From assembly GCF_007830295.1 (NCBI RefSeq), contig NZ_VLKC01000002.1:201552-265551 (forward strand): a stretch of DNA of 64,000 nt, written 5' to 3'. Origin of the DNA: Sporomusa sp. KB1 (GTDB lineage Bacteria; Bacillota; Negativicutes; Sporomusales; Sporomusaceae). The notes under the pieces are model-generated. The model was not told the origin of the DNA and made no database searches. It saw only the letters and a list, made by a program, of their open reading frames with translations. The first letter of the stretch is position 1; the number at the start of each line of letters is the position of its first letter. Of the stretch, positions 53,069 through 62,953 are shown one piece after another. The position numbers and the translations under genes were made by a program.

Positions 53069-56023
53069 TTAACTGTTTTTAATAACCTGAATGATGATTT
53101 GGCCCTTATACGTGCCCGGCTCTAAATTAGTTTCCCGTCCGTCGACTGTCATACGCAGGGATGAGCCTTCCGGCGCCTGGACTTTTGCACCATTCTCAAG
53201 CGTTAAGGTGCCCAAATACGAATCATGCGTTACATTCCATACAGATTCCTTGTCGAAGCTGGCAGATATTTTCCAATTAGCTTTTGCTTGGTAATAGTTG
53301 CCGTTAAGACCGGATTTATCGCCGGCTGCGTCCGTATAGTCAAGCCCTGCTACCTCCCATAATCCATTAGAACCGTCGGCAAAAGAACCTGTAAAAGCCG
53401 AGTCAGTAAAATGAACTGTGAGCGAAGAGCTTCTATCGGCGCTGCGCCCCTCGACAGCACGGGTTATATCGCCTTCATTCCAAATGATGCCGGCAGCATT
53501 CGACTGAGTGAATTGAAGTATGGGAGCTGAGCCCGCCTCCGAAGCCACCAGGTAGTTATAGTCAGCAGCATTGTTGTTCTTGAACGTACTGTTATTCAGT
53601 TCCAGCTTCACGCCGGCGGCTTCAAACTCAAAGACCGAGCTTGTCAAACCGCCGAAGGAACTGCCAACTGTGAGATAAGGAATAGGAGTAAAGTCGGTAT
53701 CGCCGGAATATTGTCCGGCGGAATAATTATAGAAGGTATTATCCAAAATACTGTTTCTCAGCAGAGTCTTTTCCGTATAGGCTTTACCTGCCGTTTTGCC
53801 AAGGGCAGCCAGCAGAGTTTTTACTTTGTCTTGGGATATCCCGTAATTCTGGCAAAGCCGGCCAATAGTCATTGCCGGATCGCTCATCATATAATTGCTA
53901 AGAGCCGTGCCGCCACTGGCAGATTTCCAGGCTTTCACAGCCTGGGCGGCCTTTTCGCCGGTTACATAACCGGTAACGTCCTTAGCAGCAATGAAAGAGA
54001 CGTTATTAAATACCGAAGTGGACTCCGGCGTGATACCGCCCCGGTTTCTAAAGGCTATCTGGCCTGTTGCCCGGCTGTCATCCATGCGTAAAGTCCCCCC
54101 TGATGCCACTACCAGTCCGGCATCCATTTTCGAAATGAAAGAGGAGTCCCTGGCGGTAACAACCCCGCCGCCGATGACATAAATGCCGGCCGAACGATTG
54201 CCGTACACTGTCGTATGAAAATTCTTGGCATCTACAACACCGTTGCCAAAGTCATTCGCCAGCGCCGAACCCTGGCCCACGGCATAGCTGCCTGGCTTGC
54301 CAGTGGCGGCTTTTACATTCTCCAGATAAGCATAGCCGCCGTAGACAACATCAGCTACATGGTTATTCCAGCCCTCCAGGTTAAAGTCTGTATTGTATAC
54401 ATAGACCTTGGCCGTATCCGACTTAACATCATTGGTACCGGCCTTGCTTCCGGCCCCGCCTGCCAAAACACCGTTGGCGCCGTCACCATTCGCATAGATG
54501 CTGCTTCGTTCGCCATTCAGGCTGCCAGCCGTAACAATACCGCCATTTGTTGCGTACAGCACGGCGTTCATGCCCCATTCCATAACCAACTCCGTATTAT
54601 AAGCGCTAAGACCGGACTCATAGGACATTTTGGCCCAGTTCCCCGTGGAAGTGGATAAAGCCTGTAAGTGATCAACCTTGATCGTACCATAGTCGTCCGC
54701 CCATAGCACGCTGCGTTCCTGATTGATTCCGGCTCCGATTTTATCCCCGCTTTTTGCGGTGTTGGCCTCCAGTTGCTGATAGACCTGGTCATCGCTGCTT
54801 CCTTTTGCTTTTACAATAGCATTGGCAAAAGCAAGATAATTGGGATTCAAGGATGTGCGGGCGCTGAGGCCATTGAGATTGGCGTTGTCACTGGCAATAT
54901 TTACTGCACCATAGTTATAGGCAAGGCGATACGGTGAATAATAGAGAACATCAAGGTCGCCGTCATTATCCTTGTCCTGGTACGCTACGTACTGGTAATG
55001 CAGATTGGGATTTGCATTCGGGAGCGGGTTCGCTGTATGGTTGGGTCCATAGAGTTCTTCACCAGTGGAAATATCATAAGCCACAATGTCTTTATCCAGG
55101 GTAACCTTGTTGCCATTAAGATAATACCCTTCCGTAAAATTGAAAAGATTTTTCACTTCGCTGTACGCGCTGCTGCTTGCAATCACTTGATTCAGTTGGG
55201 CAGCATCTTCTTTTGTCAGAACCCGGAATGTTTTATTAAGACTGTCACTGCTTACAATATTTTGAAACTGGTCGGCAATAACCACTTTCTGTTCGGCGAC
55301 CTTATAGTCATCGCCGCTAAACGCAAGCACCGCCGCACCGTTTTCCGGATTGGTTTCCTGAGCAAAAGCACCGCTGGCGACAGCAATAATGTCTGCTGCT
55401 GTTATTTGATTCTCTTTGGCAGCTGCCCCGATGTTAAGGTAGACGCCGCCGGCAACCGCCGCTTTTTTTTCATTTTTTAGCGCAACAGAAACCACTTCCG
55501 TGCTATTGGTTACAACATCTTTGCCGCCTGCCGACTTCTGCGCCGTTCCAGCCGGGAGATAGAGCACAGCGTTACCGCTGCTCATAAAGGCTCCGTCCTT
55601 AATCTCCACTTGGGGATTGGCAAAAGAAATTATGGTTGCCGTATTAAGATCGTAAAACGCCCATTCCTCCACCTTCTCAACCGTATCCGGCACATAGACT
55701 GCGGCAATTTCATTATGGTGCCCGAAGGCCTGAGCGGCAATCGCTGTAACCTTGGCACCCCCAAGCACGCTGGGCACGATAACCGTATGCTTATTCTTGC
55801 CGGCATAGGCAGTAATCGTACTGGTGACACTATCGCCTGCGGTGACAATTTTAAATGTCCAATCTCCCTCGGTAGCGGAGACAGCAGTCGTTGCTCCTGG
55901 CGTTCCGCCGCCGGGAGGCAACCCCTGAGGCGGTTCCGACGGCATACCGGCAGCCAGAGATAATCCCATTGCAAACAGGGAAAACACTAAACACAAAGAT
56001 AAACAAATATATATTTTTTTCAA
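53069..56023 (-). CDS. large secreted protein with BspA-like repeats and a beta-helix-like region
   Basis: The product has 984 residues and starts at a TTG with AAAGGTGG upstream. It has a signal peptide (about 1-25), a Pro/Gly-rich linker (PSEPPQGLPPGGG), a BspA-type leucine-rich-repeat-like region (about 50-160: ITAYAGKNKHTVIVP, ITAIAAQAFGHH, VEEWAFYDL), a segment with an acidic DKDNDGDLDV loop near 350, and then long Gly/Asn/Ser/Thr-rich repeats (about 450-950) typical of a right-handed beta-helix (YANGDGANGVLAGG, YVIGGGVVTARDS, VVASGGTLRMDDS). No C-terminal beta-barrel, S-layer domain or sortase signal is visible. A MarR regulator lies 20 nt upstream. An adhesin or envelope role is possible. 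Confidence 0.72.
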   Translation of the reverse strand: MKKIYICLSLCLVFSLFAMGLSLAAGMPSEPPQGLPPGGGTPGATTAVSATEGDWTFKIVTAGDSVTSTITAYAGKNKHTVIVPSVLGGAKVTAIAAQAFGHHNEIAAVYVPDTVEKVEEWAFYDLNTATIISFANPQVEIKDGAFMSSGNAVLYLPAGTAQKSAGGKDVVTNSTEVVSVALKNEKKAAVAGGVYLNIGAAAKENQITAADIIAVASGAFAQETNPENGAAVLAFSGDDYKVAEQKVVIADQFQNIVSSDSLNKTFRVLTKEDAAQLNQVIASSSAYSEVKNLFNFTEGYYLNGNKVTLDKDIVAYDISTGEELYGPNHTANPLPNANPNLHYQYVAYQDKDNDGDLDVLYYSPYRLAYNYGAVNIASDNANLNGLSARTSLNPNYLAFANAIVKAKGSSDDQVYQQLEANTAKSGDKIGAGINQERSVLWADDYGTIKVDHLQALSTSTGNWAKMSYESGLSAYNTELVMEWGMNAVLYATNGGIVTAGSLNGERSSIYANGDGANGVLAGGAGSKAGTNDVKSDTAKVYVYNTDFNLEGWNNHVADVVYGGYAYLENVKAATGKPGSYAVGQGSALANDFGNGVVDAKNFHTTVYGNRSAGIYVIGGGVVTARDSSFISKMDAGLVVASGGTLRMDDSRATGQIAFRNRGGITPESTSVFNNVSFIAAKDVTGYVTGEKAAQAVKAWKSASGGTALSNYMMSDPAMTIGRLCQNYGISQDKVKTLLAALGKTAGKAYTEKTLLRNSILDNTFYNYSAGQYSGDTDFTPIPYLTVGSSFGGLTSSVFEFEAAGVKLELNNSTFKNNNAADYNYLVASEAGSAPILQFTQSNAAGIIWNEGDITRAVEGRSADRSSSLTVHFTDSAFTGSFADGSNGLWEVAGLDYTDAAGDKSGLNGNYYQAKANWKISASFDKESVWNVTHDSYLGTLTLENGAKVQAPEGSSLRMTVDGRETNLEPGTYKGQIIIQVIKNS

Positions 56024-56043
56024 GTGAATCCACCTTTCGTTAT

Positions 56044-56514
56044 TTAGGATCTTTTCGCTATTGTCTTCATAGACTGGTAAACAAACTCAATGGTTTCTAT
56101 CATAGAAAAGTATTTCTCCTGATCCAGTTCAGAAAAATAATCCGCTAATTTTGCATGATAATCCAGAACATACTTCTGTACACATTCCCTGCCCAAAGGA
56201 GAAAGTTCCACCTGTACAATTCTTTTATCATTCGCTGCTACCGTTTTTTTTACAGTTCCTATATCCACCAGTTCGTTTATCAGTTTTGTAATACTTGGTT
56301 TGGTAATCTGCATAGCAGTGCTTACATCCGAAACCCGGACGCTGCCATTTTCACTATACTTCTTATAAATCACATGCAGCACACGAATATGGCTGGGTTT
56401 CATATTTTTCGGCAATTGTGGCATACACTCCAGTGCTTTTTTGGCAAGCCACAAAGCTTCTAATATCGGAATAACCCTATCATCCTTAGTCACGGTATCT
56501 CTCTCTCCTAACAC
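56044..56514 (-). CDS. MarR-family transcriptional regulator
   Basis: The product has 156 residues with a winged helix-turn-helix: VRVSDVSTAMQITKPSITKLINELVD (about 65-95) and the wing with KRIVQVELSPLGRE. It lies 20 nt before the large secreted protein gene and probably controls it and itself. The ligand is unknown. Confidence 0.88.
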   Translation of the reverse strand: MLGERDTVTKDDRVIPILEALWLAKKALECMPQLPKNMKPSHIRVLHVIYKKYSENGSVRVSDVSTAMQITKPSITKLINELVDIGTVKKTVAANDKRIVQVELSPLGRECVQKYVLDYHAKLADYFSELDQEKYFSMIETIEFVYQSMKTIAKRS

Positions 56515-56756
56515 CCAGATAGTTACCCATAGTAACTATTATATATATTATAATGCATTTTGTCGAATCCCTATTTTCTCCATAAATCACAATGATCTTT
56601 TTTTGATGACGACGTTATAACATCATGACCGCTACCACGGCTCATAATAACATATCCCCCTAAAAGCAGGATTATTATCAAAAAAATCGCAAACATACAA
56701 ATTTTCATTATGCAATCGTGGAAATTGTGATACACTCCAAATACTTAATGGTTCCA

Positions 56757-56927
56757 AATAATCACTTAGAACGTACCCTCTTCGAGCGAGATTTTCCTAG
56801 CGAAATGATTAAGATTTTCACCGGCTTGCGTGATCTTCACACAAACTATATTTTGCCTGCTCGTATAACCAGCATACTGCCTTTCTGCCATTCCTGATGG
56901 AAGAGTTCTACGATACCAACAAGTAAG
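56757..56927 (+). pseudogene. fragment of an S41-peptidase-like gene
   Basis: The plus strand reads IFTGLRDLHTNYILPA and, after one frameshift, TAFLPFLMEEFYDTNK, matching a stretch near the N-terminus of S41-type peptidase-like proteins. Nothing else of the gene is left. Confidence 0.5.
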
Positions 56928-57083
56928 TCATTTATCTTTTCTATCGCCAGACCATATGCAACCGAAATCCCCTGCAACAATAAGATAATCACTTTTTGAT
57001 ATTTCCCTTTGCACCGGGAAATATCTCGTAGTCAATTTGTCCTTATCAATTTCTCCATGCAGATCCCCGGTTATATAGATCAT
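56928..57083 (-). pseudogene. N-terminal fragment of a metallophosphoesterase
   Basis: A 51-codon frame begins MIYITGDLHGEIDKDKL and continues to DYLIVAGDFGCIW, containing the first two metal-binding blocks (GDLHG, GDFG) of calcineurin-like phosphoesterases, then stops at TGA. The remainder of the gene is absent. Confidence 0.7.
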
Positions 57084-57245
57084 TACAATTCTCCCCGTTC
57101 ATAAGAAACGCAGACCAGCTAATTAAAGTCAAGTCCTTATCCACAATTTTTGTTTGAGGAAAAATAAGTACAGCAAACAAGCCTTTCACAATATCGAACT
57201 ATATTCGAGAAAGGTATATATGTAATGTTTGGTTTCTCTTCTTCG

Positions 57246-57362
57246 TTAAGCCGCTTTTTTTAGTTGTTTCTGATACATTTCAACCTGTCTATCAGGGGAA
57301 ATTAAACGAAACGCCTGCTTGTTCTTCAATACCGAGAATATGATGCGTAGCAACTTGTTCAT
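57246..57362 (-). pseudogene. C-terminal fragment of an IS110-like transposase
   Basis: The frame MNKLLRIIFSVLKNKQAFRL is typical of the C-terminal end of IS110/IS116-family transposases. The surrounding 57084-57516 holds only further degraded sequence. Confidence 0.45.
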
Positions 57363-57516
57363 GACAACCCCGAAGAAGCACCGGGACGTAGAAGAAACAC
57401 CGGGACGTATACTTTGCTTCTGTTGTGCCAGACCCCGGTCCCCTTCCAGAAGCATAAAATCAAGTGTTGTTGCGAAGCAGATTTTGCGTCCCCTTGCTTC
57501 TTCTTATCTTATATAC

Positions 57517-58719
57517 TCACATGCTTATTTTGTCCTCTCGAATCGGAAGGTTAACTAGTGCCGCTAAAGATGCTAACATAATGTCCGCGTACCACATCCA
57601 CAGATAATTACCATCATTCGCCATAGAAAGGCCGCCTAGCCATGCACCTAAAAATCCTCCAATTTGATGGGTAAGCAACGTCACTCCAAAAAGTGTAGCT
57701 AAATATCTTGTTCCGAACAGTTTTCCTACAAGACCGGCTGTTGGAGGCACTGTCGCCAACCATGTAAAACCAAGCGATATAGCAAAAATATAAAATGTCA
57801 AGACCGTTTTGGGAGCCAAGAGATACAGTCCGATCATTACAGCGCGACTACCGTACATTACAGCAAGTATATACTTCATCCGATAGCGAGAACCAAGTGA
57901 GCCTGCAAACAAACTGCCTGCTATATTAAATAAACCAATGATAGCCAATGAAGCCGCAGATACATCTGCTGAATGCCCACATAACGCAACTTCTCCTGGC
58001 AAATGTGTCACCAGAAATGCAATATGAAAGCCGCACGTAAAAAAACCGGCATGAAGACAAAGGTAGCTTCGATCCTGCATTGCGAGACGTATTTGCTGAA
58101 GCAATCCCATTGAATGTTGCTCTGTTGCAACTACCATTTCAGGAGATCGTTTACCGCATAGCAGTGAAGCAAGGGGAATTGTGAGGAGAGTTGTTGCCGC
58201 CATAGTAAACATGGCGGCAACCCAACCAAATCCGCTAATGATAGCTTGTAATAGCGGTGCAAAGATAAATTGTCCTAATGAACCTCCCGCATTTATAAAA
58301 CCGCCAGCAAAAGATCGGTGTTCAGGAGGTAACTGCTGGGATGTGGCACCGATTAGTATGGAAAAACTCCCAGCACCTGCTCCTGCTGCGCTTAAAATGC
58401 CCATAGTTAACATCAGCGACCACTCTGAATTAACGAACGGAGTAAGAGCTAATCCTCCTGCAAGCATGAAAGCTCCACATACAAGCACTCCATAAGAACC
58501 TCTTTTGTCAGCAATCGCTCCAAAAATGGGCTACGCAAAACCCCACATAAACTGCCCTACAGCGAGAGCAAAGCTGATTGAAACGATACCTAAGCCAGTT
58601 GTTGTATCAATTGGTGAAACAAAAAGCCCAACTGATTGTCTTGCACCCATAGTAATCGCCAAAATTGCGGCTGAACTTAGCATTATCAGCCATGCTGTTC
58701 TGTTTGAATTAATTTCCAT
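57517..58719 (-). pseudogene. MFS transporter gene interrupted by one in-frame amber codon
   Basis: A good start (AAAGGA, ATG at 58719) opens a 12-helix MFS transporter of 400 residues, but codon 63 is TAG (58531-58533). The frame continues unbroken: FMWGFA-[TAG]-PIFGAIADKRGS, where relatives have Gln in the motif Q-P-x-x-G-x-x-A-D. So a single C-to-T change turned CAG into TAG. Either the gene is newly inactivated, or amber suppression by the pyrrolysine system restores some full-length protein when the pyl operon is on. The rest (AGGLALTPF, GFTWLATVPPTAGLVGKLFG, GFLGAWLGGL) appears intact. Confidence 0.82.
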
Positions 58720-58862
58720 ATATGTATCCTTTAGTAAATCAAATCAGCGAGTATTACATTAAATATTTCTAATGAACTAAGACGTTACTATTGAGAAGAT
58801 GTTTGATTTCGGTATTCGGATTATTATGCTGAAAGCAATTATAGGTTTACAAAATATAAAGT

Positions 58863-59339
58863 TCATGTCAAATTTAAAATCATATTAAAGAACTCTACCT
58901 TTAGCCCATCGCTGGCAACTTTCTCGCCTTCTCCACTGATGCAAAAACCATAGTTCGTATAGCATCTTAATGCTCTAGTATTAGTTTTTTTCACATTTAG
59001 GCGAACTTTATTAAAACTAAGTATACCTTGTGATCGCTTAATAATCAGACTTATTGTATCTTTTCCTATACCTTTTCCCCAATATTCTTGCTGTCCTATC
59101 ATTATCCCAAGAGTAGCTATATCATCCGATAAATTTTCTTTTTCTAAAAATACCATTCCACAATCTATTTCATTGACTTGGGCTATGTACCAAGCATATT
59201 CTTCAGCTTTAATTGTTTGTTTTCCATCAAAATTTTTAGGTTTATACCGTGAAAGATATTTTGCCCCATCAATATTTGAATACCAATCCTTTATTATTTC
59301 TAAGTCATTAAGATGTAGTTGTCTTAATGATACTTTCAC
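58863..59339 (-). CDS. GNAT family acetyltransferase (RimJ/RimL-like)
   Basis: The product has 158 residues with LRQLHLNDLEIIKDWYSN at the N-terminus, the acetyl-CoA loop QQEYWGKGIGKDTI near residue 90 and NTRALRCYTNYGF near 127. It should transfer an acetyl group to an amine of a protein or small molecule. It is a single gene flanked by transposase debris. Confidence 0.85.
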   Translation of the reverse strand: MKVSLRQLHLNDLEIIKDWYSNIDGAKYLSRYKPKNFDGKQTIKAEEYAWYIAQVNEIDCGMVFLEKENLSDDIATLGIMIGQQEYWGKGIGKDTISLIIKRSQGILSFNKVRLNVKKTNTRALRCYTNYGFCISGEGEKVASDGLKVEFFNMILNLT

Positions 59340-59394
59340 CTGATGGCCTCCTTAATGAGATAGATTCAGGTCGTAAACTACCTGTCACCTCCAA

Positions 59395-59516
59395 CTGGAG
59401 ATCTCCGTATCGCCTAACAGCAAATTTAATTTTGACTCGCCGGAACCATCCCTGTTTATCTTCTTCCTCTTCAAAGATACTCTGCCGATTTATCCCTCGC
59501 AAGATTGCATGGTAGA
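59395..59516 (-). pseudogene. N-terminal fragment of a RAYT (Y1) transposase
   Basis: The minus strand reads YHAILRGINRQSIFEEEEDK, the conserved N-terminal block of REP-associated tyrosine transposases. Everything after it is unrelated. The fragment at 49008 covers the opposite end of a similar gene. Confidence 0.65.
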
Positions 59517-59746
59517 TTTCTCATCTTTTTTTATACCGTTTGCTATCAAACTCCCCAGAAAAATCAATTTACTACGAGTAGATTGAAAAAGAGACATACA
59601 GCATGACACCCCTACATTTAATGATTTAACTTAAAATTATTTAATTAATAATCATTTTTCAATGATTATTAGCCTTTATACGCTTATTGTTCACTGTTTT
59701 AAAGAAAATTCCTTTCATAATTATTGTTAAATTAGATAAAGTTTTA

Positions 59747-59874
<128 letters not shown>

Positions 59875-59991
59875 AGTTAGATGACCCTGCGAATCTCACC
59901 GTTAAATTTACTGATTTTATCCCGGTCTTCTACCATGTTGCGGTCAATCTGGCTAGTTCAACCTGACAAGGAGTAAAACTTTCTGATATAT

Positions 59992-60050
59992 AAACAAAAG
60001 GGGACAGAGAGGATGCCTTTCGCGACATCCTCTCTGTCCCCTTTTGTTTT
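59992..60050. terminator. strong intrinsic terminator of the efflux operon
   Basis: AAACAAAAGGGGACAGAGAG begins a 24-nt arm complementary to the sequence ending at 60049, with CCCCTTTTGTTT on the other side. It directly abuts the TolC-like gene stop. Confidence 0.9.
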
Positions 60051-61320
60051 ATACCTTAACACCCATAGATTTCTCTAGTTTTGCCATATTAACATTATAG
60101 TCATACAGCGCCTGAGCATGGTTTGTCTTGGCTTGGGTCAGCGCCAACTGTGCATCAATTACATCTAGGTTGGTGCCTACACCGGCATAATATTTTGTTT
60201 TGGCAATTTTAAGGTCCTCAGTTGCTTTATTTGCGGCAACTTGAGTTGTTTGCAGACGTTCTTCAGCTTCGCGCATATTCATATAGTTCTGGCGTACTTC
60301 CAGCTCTATATTGCCGCGCAGCTGGGAATCCTGATCCTTGGCTTTGGCTGCTAACGCCTTATTTTGATTTACTTTGGCGTTAGTAACCCCAGCATCAAAC
60401 ACGTTCCAATTGGCCATAACGTTCATTGACCAGTTATTGGTTTGGCCGGGGAATTCATTGCCACTCCAACCGTCTGTCGCGCCGAAGGCAACGGTCGGAC
60501 GATTGCCGCTTTCAGCAATGTCAACACCTTTTTCGGCTATCGCTATACCATTTTGGGACTGCTGTATTTCCGGTCGATTATTGAGCGCGTAGGCAATACA
60601 GTCATCTAATGAGGTATTAAAATCGGTATGCGTCAATTGACTGTTCAATATTTGCTGAGTGTCAAGCGGTGCCCCGATTATATTATTAAGATTTGACTTG
60701 GCTATCTCAAAGGTATTTTGCGCCTTGGTTAAATTCTGCTGGGCATTGGCAAGTTCAACTTCTGAACGAAGTAAATCCGCTTTGGCAATAACCCCACTGT
60801 CAAACTGGGCTTGAACCGTTTTTAAATGCTGCGTTAATGACTCAACTGCTTCTTTATTTACGGTGGCCATATCATTAGCCTGAAGCACGCCGTAGTAGGC
60901 GGCAGTAACATCAAGCTTGACTTGTTGACGGGCTTTATCAACCCCTAGGTCGCTGATTATAGCATTCAACTCGGCCTGATCGACAAGTCCCTCAATCCTG
61001 CCGCCAGAATATAATGTCCAGTTCATTTTAACCGAACTGTTATAACTTGTTCCCGGCGCTGCTTGCCCAGGTCCGTCAGCGCGATTGGAACCTGCTCCTA
61101 TAGCTAGTGTTGGTGCTCTGCCTGCTTTAGCTTCATCTACTACCCACCCAGCTTTTTGCTGGTCATCAACTGCCATTTTTATGGCTGGATTATTTTTTAG
61201 CGCTAAAGCCACGCTATCATCTAACGAAATCCCCTGAACCGGATCAGCAAAAACAACAATACTTTGCAGCATAATTGCCGCCCCGGCAGCGGTACTTAAC
61301 AGCACTTTTCTTGAAATCAT
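60049..61320 (-). CDS. TolC-family outer membrane efflux protein
   Basis: The product has 423 residues with a signal peptide (LLSTAAGAAIMLQSIVVFA). Two OEP repeats are visible: SLDDSVALALKNNPAIKMA and LDDCIAYALNNRPEIQQS, each followed by long amphipathic helices rich in Ala, Gln and Asn (SEVELANAQQNLTKAQNTF; DAQLALTQAKTNHAQAL). It forms the outer-membrane exit duct of the EmrAB-type pump. The ATG at 61320 has AAAGGG upstream; the longer frame from 61392 overlaps emrB and lacks such a site. Its presence shows the cell has an outer membrane. Confidence 0.9.
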   Translation of the reverse strand: MISRKVLLSTAAGAAIMLQSIVVFADPVQGISLDDSVALALKNNPAIKMAVDDQQKAGWVVDEAKAGRAPTLAIGAGSNRADGPGQAAPGTSYNSSVKMNWTLYSGGRIEGLVDQAELNAIISDLGVDKARQQVKLDVTAAYYGVLQANDMATVNKEAVESLTQHLKTVQAQFDSGVIAKADLLRSEVELANAQQNLTKAQNTFEIAKSNLNNIIGAPLDTQQILNSQLTHTDFNTSLDDCIAYALNNRPEIQQSQNGIAIAEKGVDIAESGNRPTVAFGATDGWSGNEFPGQTNNWSMNVMANWNVFDAGVTNAKVNQNKALAAKAKDQDSQLRGNIELEVRQNYMNMREAEERLQTTQVAANKATEDLKIAKTKYYAGVGTNLDVIDAQLALTQAKTNHAQALYDYNVNMAKLEKSMGVKV

Positions 61321-61357
61321 ATTAATGCCCTTTCTATGTTTCGTAAGATCAGATGTT

Positions 61358-62953
61358 CTAATGAATTGCTGCGGGAACTGGTTCTTTTTCACCCTCTATT
61401 TCGCTAGTCTCATTATTTTTCGGGATATTCCTGATCATTGTGGACGCAATGATACCTAAGCTGGCAAGCAAGGCTGCTATTTTAAATAAATCACTATAGG
61501 CCATTACTGCTGCCTGTTTAGTCACCATACCTTGTAAGACACTAAGTGCTGCCGCATAGGCTTGACTTGATTGCATGCCGCTTTGCATAAAGACTGCCTG
61601 GATACCGGCAACAGTTTGCTGAGCGATAGAAGATGAAACATCTATATAATTCGATAAAATTTGAGTGTGATAGATCTGTCTTTGATCAAGCAGTGTCCCG
61701 AGTATTGCAATACCAACACTGCCGCCAACATTCTTAAATAGGTTGAAGACACCTGAGCCAACGCCGGTTTTTTCTTTTGGCAAAGTAGCCATAGCCGCGT
61801 TAGATAATGGTGACATTGTTAGTGCCAGTCCAATTCCCATGAAAACTAAGCGTACGGCGATAAACGGGTAGCTAGTATCAGCGGTCATAGTGTGAAAAGA
61901 ATATAGTGACACTGATAGAATGAGCATTCCTAACATAGTCGGCGTCTTGCCCCCGGCTCTGTCAGCTAGTTTTCCTCCGAGCGGCGCTAAGAAAATCATC
62001 GAAACAATAAGCGGGATTAGCGCTATGCCGGCATGAATGGGCGTATATCCTAAAATATTTCTCAGGAAAAAAGGAATTAGAAACAGCCCGCCCATCAAGG
62101 CCATAAAGGTTAAAAACCCGACTACATTAGCTGCTACGAAGGTACTGTTTTTAAATAAACTAATATCGACAAGCGGGTCTTTACTATGGCTTTCAACATA
62201 AACAAAAACCGCCATGCTTAAAAACATTATTATAAACAGGCTGACAATATACAGTGAAGTCCAACCTTCTTTTGACCCGCGGTTAAGGATAATAATAAGG
62301 GAGCTTAAGCTTGATACCAGCATTAAGCCGCCGAAGTAATCAATCTTTGCCGAAGTATTATTAAGTTCGGATTCCTTTAATACAGTGATTGCCAAAATAA
62401 TACCAACAGCAGCGATTGGTACTATACTGTTAAATAGCATTCGCCAGTTTAGATATTCAACGATATAGCCGCCAATAGTAGGGCCCAGGGCAGCACCCGA
62501 GGCGGCCAACGCACCCCACATCCCCATAGCCTGCCCCCGCTCATTAGGAGGAAAGGCATTAGCTACTATGGTCATAGCATTTGGGAAGAACATTGCCGCC
62601 CCGATTCCTTGCAGAATCCTAAAAATTACCACGCTGGCACTGCTCCAGGATAACCCGACCATCATCGTGGCGACAGTGAACAAGATCAAGCCGCCTACAT
62701 ACATTCTTTTATGGCCAAACTGATCACCCAGCTTTCCCATAATCGGCAAAGTAGCACCGTAGGGAATCATATAGGAAAGCAGTACCCAGGTAACAGTGTC
62801 CATGGTAAAACCAAAGGTATTCATAATATTGGATAGTGCTATATCTAAGGAACTGCTTACATAGCCGCTTAATACCGTCCCTAAAGAAACAATAAACAGC
62901 ACAAAATATTTATTAGGTTGTCCTCCTGCACTAGCTGTGTTCACAGCAAACAC
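61358..62953 (-). CDS. emrB: EmrB/QacA-type MFS drug efflux permease (DHA2)
   Basis: The product has about 531 residues and 14 predicted membrane helices. The motifs GKLGDQFGHKRMYVGG (motif A) and GIGAAMFFPNAMTIVANAFPPNERGQAMGMWG (motif C region) identify the DHA2 family of H+-coupled drug exporters. The gene begins with GTG directly after the emrA TAG stop; a second GTG at 62941 with AGGTAGGTG before it may be the real start. It works with the EmrA-like adaptor and the TolC-like duct. Confidence 0.92.
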   Translation of the reverse strand: MFAVNTASAGGQPNKYFVLFIVSLGTVLSGYVSSSLDIALSNIMNTFGFTMDTVTWVLLSYMIPYGATLPIMGKLGDQFGHKRMYVGGLILFTVATMMVGLSWSSASVVIFRILQGIGAAMFFPNAMTIVANAFPPNERGQAMGMWGALAASGAALGPTIGGYIVEYLNWRMLFNSIVPIAAVGIILAITVLKESELNNTSAKIDYFGGLMLVSSLSSLIIILNRGSKEGWTSLYIVSLFIIMFLSMAVFVYVESHSKDPLVDISLFKNSTFVAANVVGFLTFMALMGGLFLIPFFLRNILGYTPIHAGIALIPLIVSMIFLAPLGGKLADRAGGKTPTMLGMLILSVSLYSFHTMTADTSYPFIAVRLVFMGIGLALTMSPLSNAAMATLPKEKTGVGSGVFNLFKNVGGSVGIAILGTLLDQRQIYHTQILSNYIDVSSSIAQQTVAGIQAVFMQSGMQSSQAYAAALSVLQGMVTKQAAVMAYSDLFKIAALLASLGIIASTMIRNIPKNNETSEIEGEKEPVPAAIH

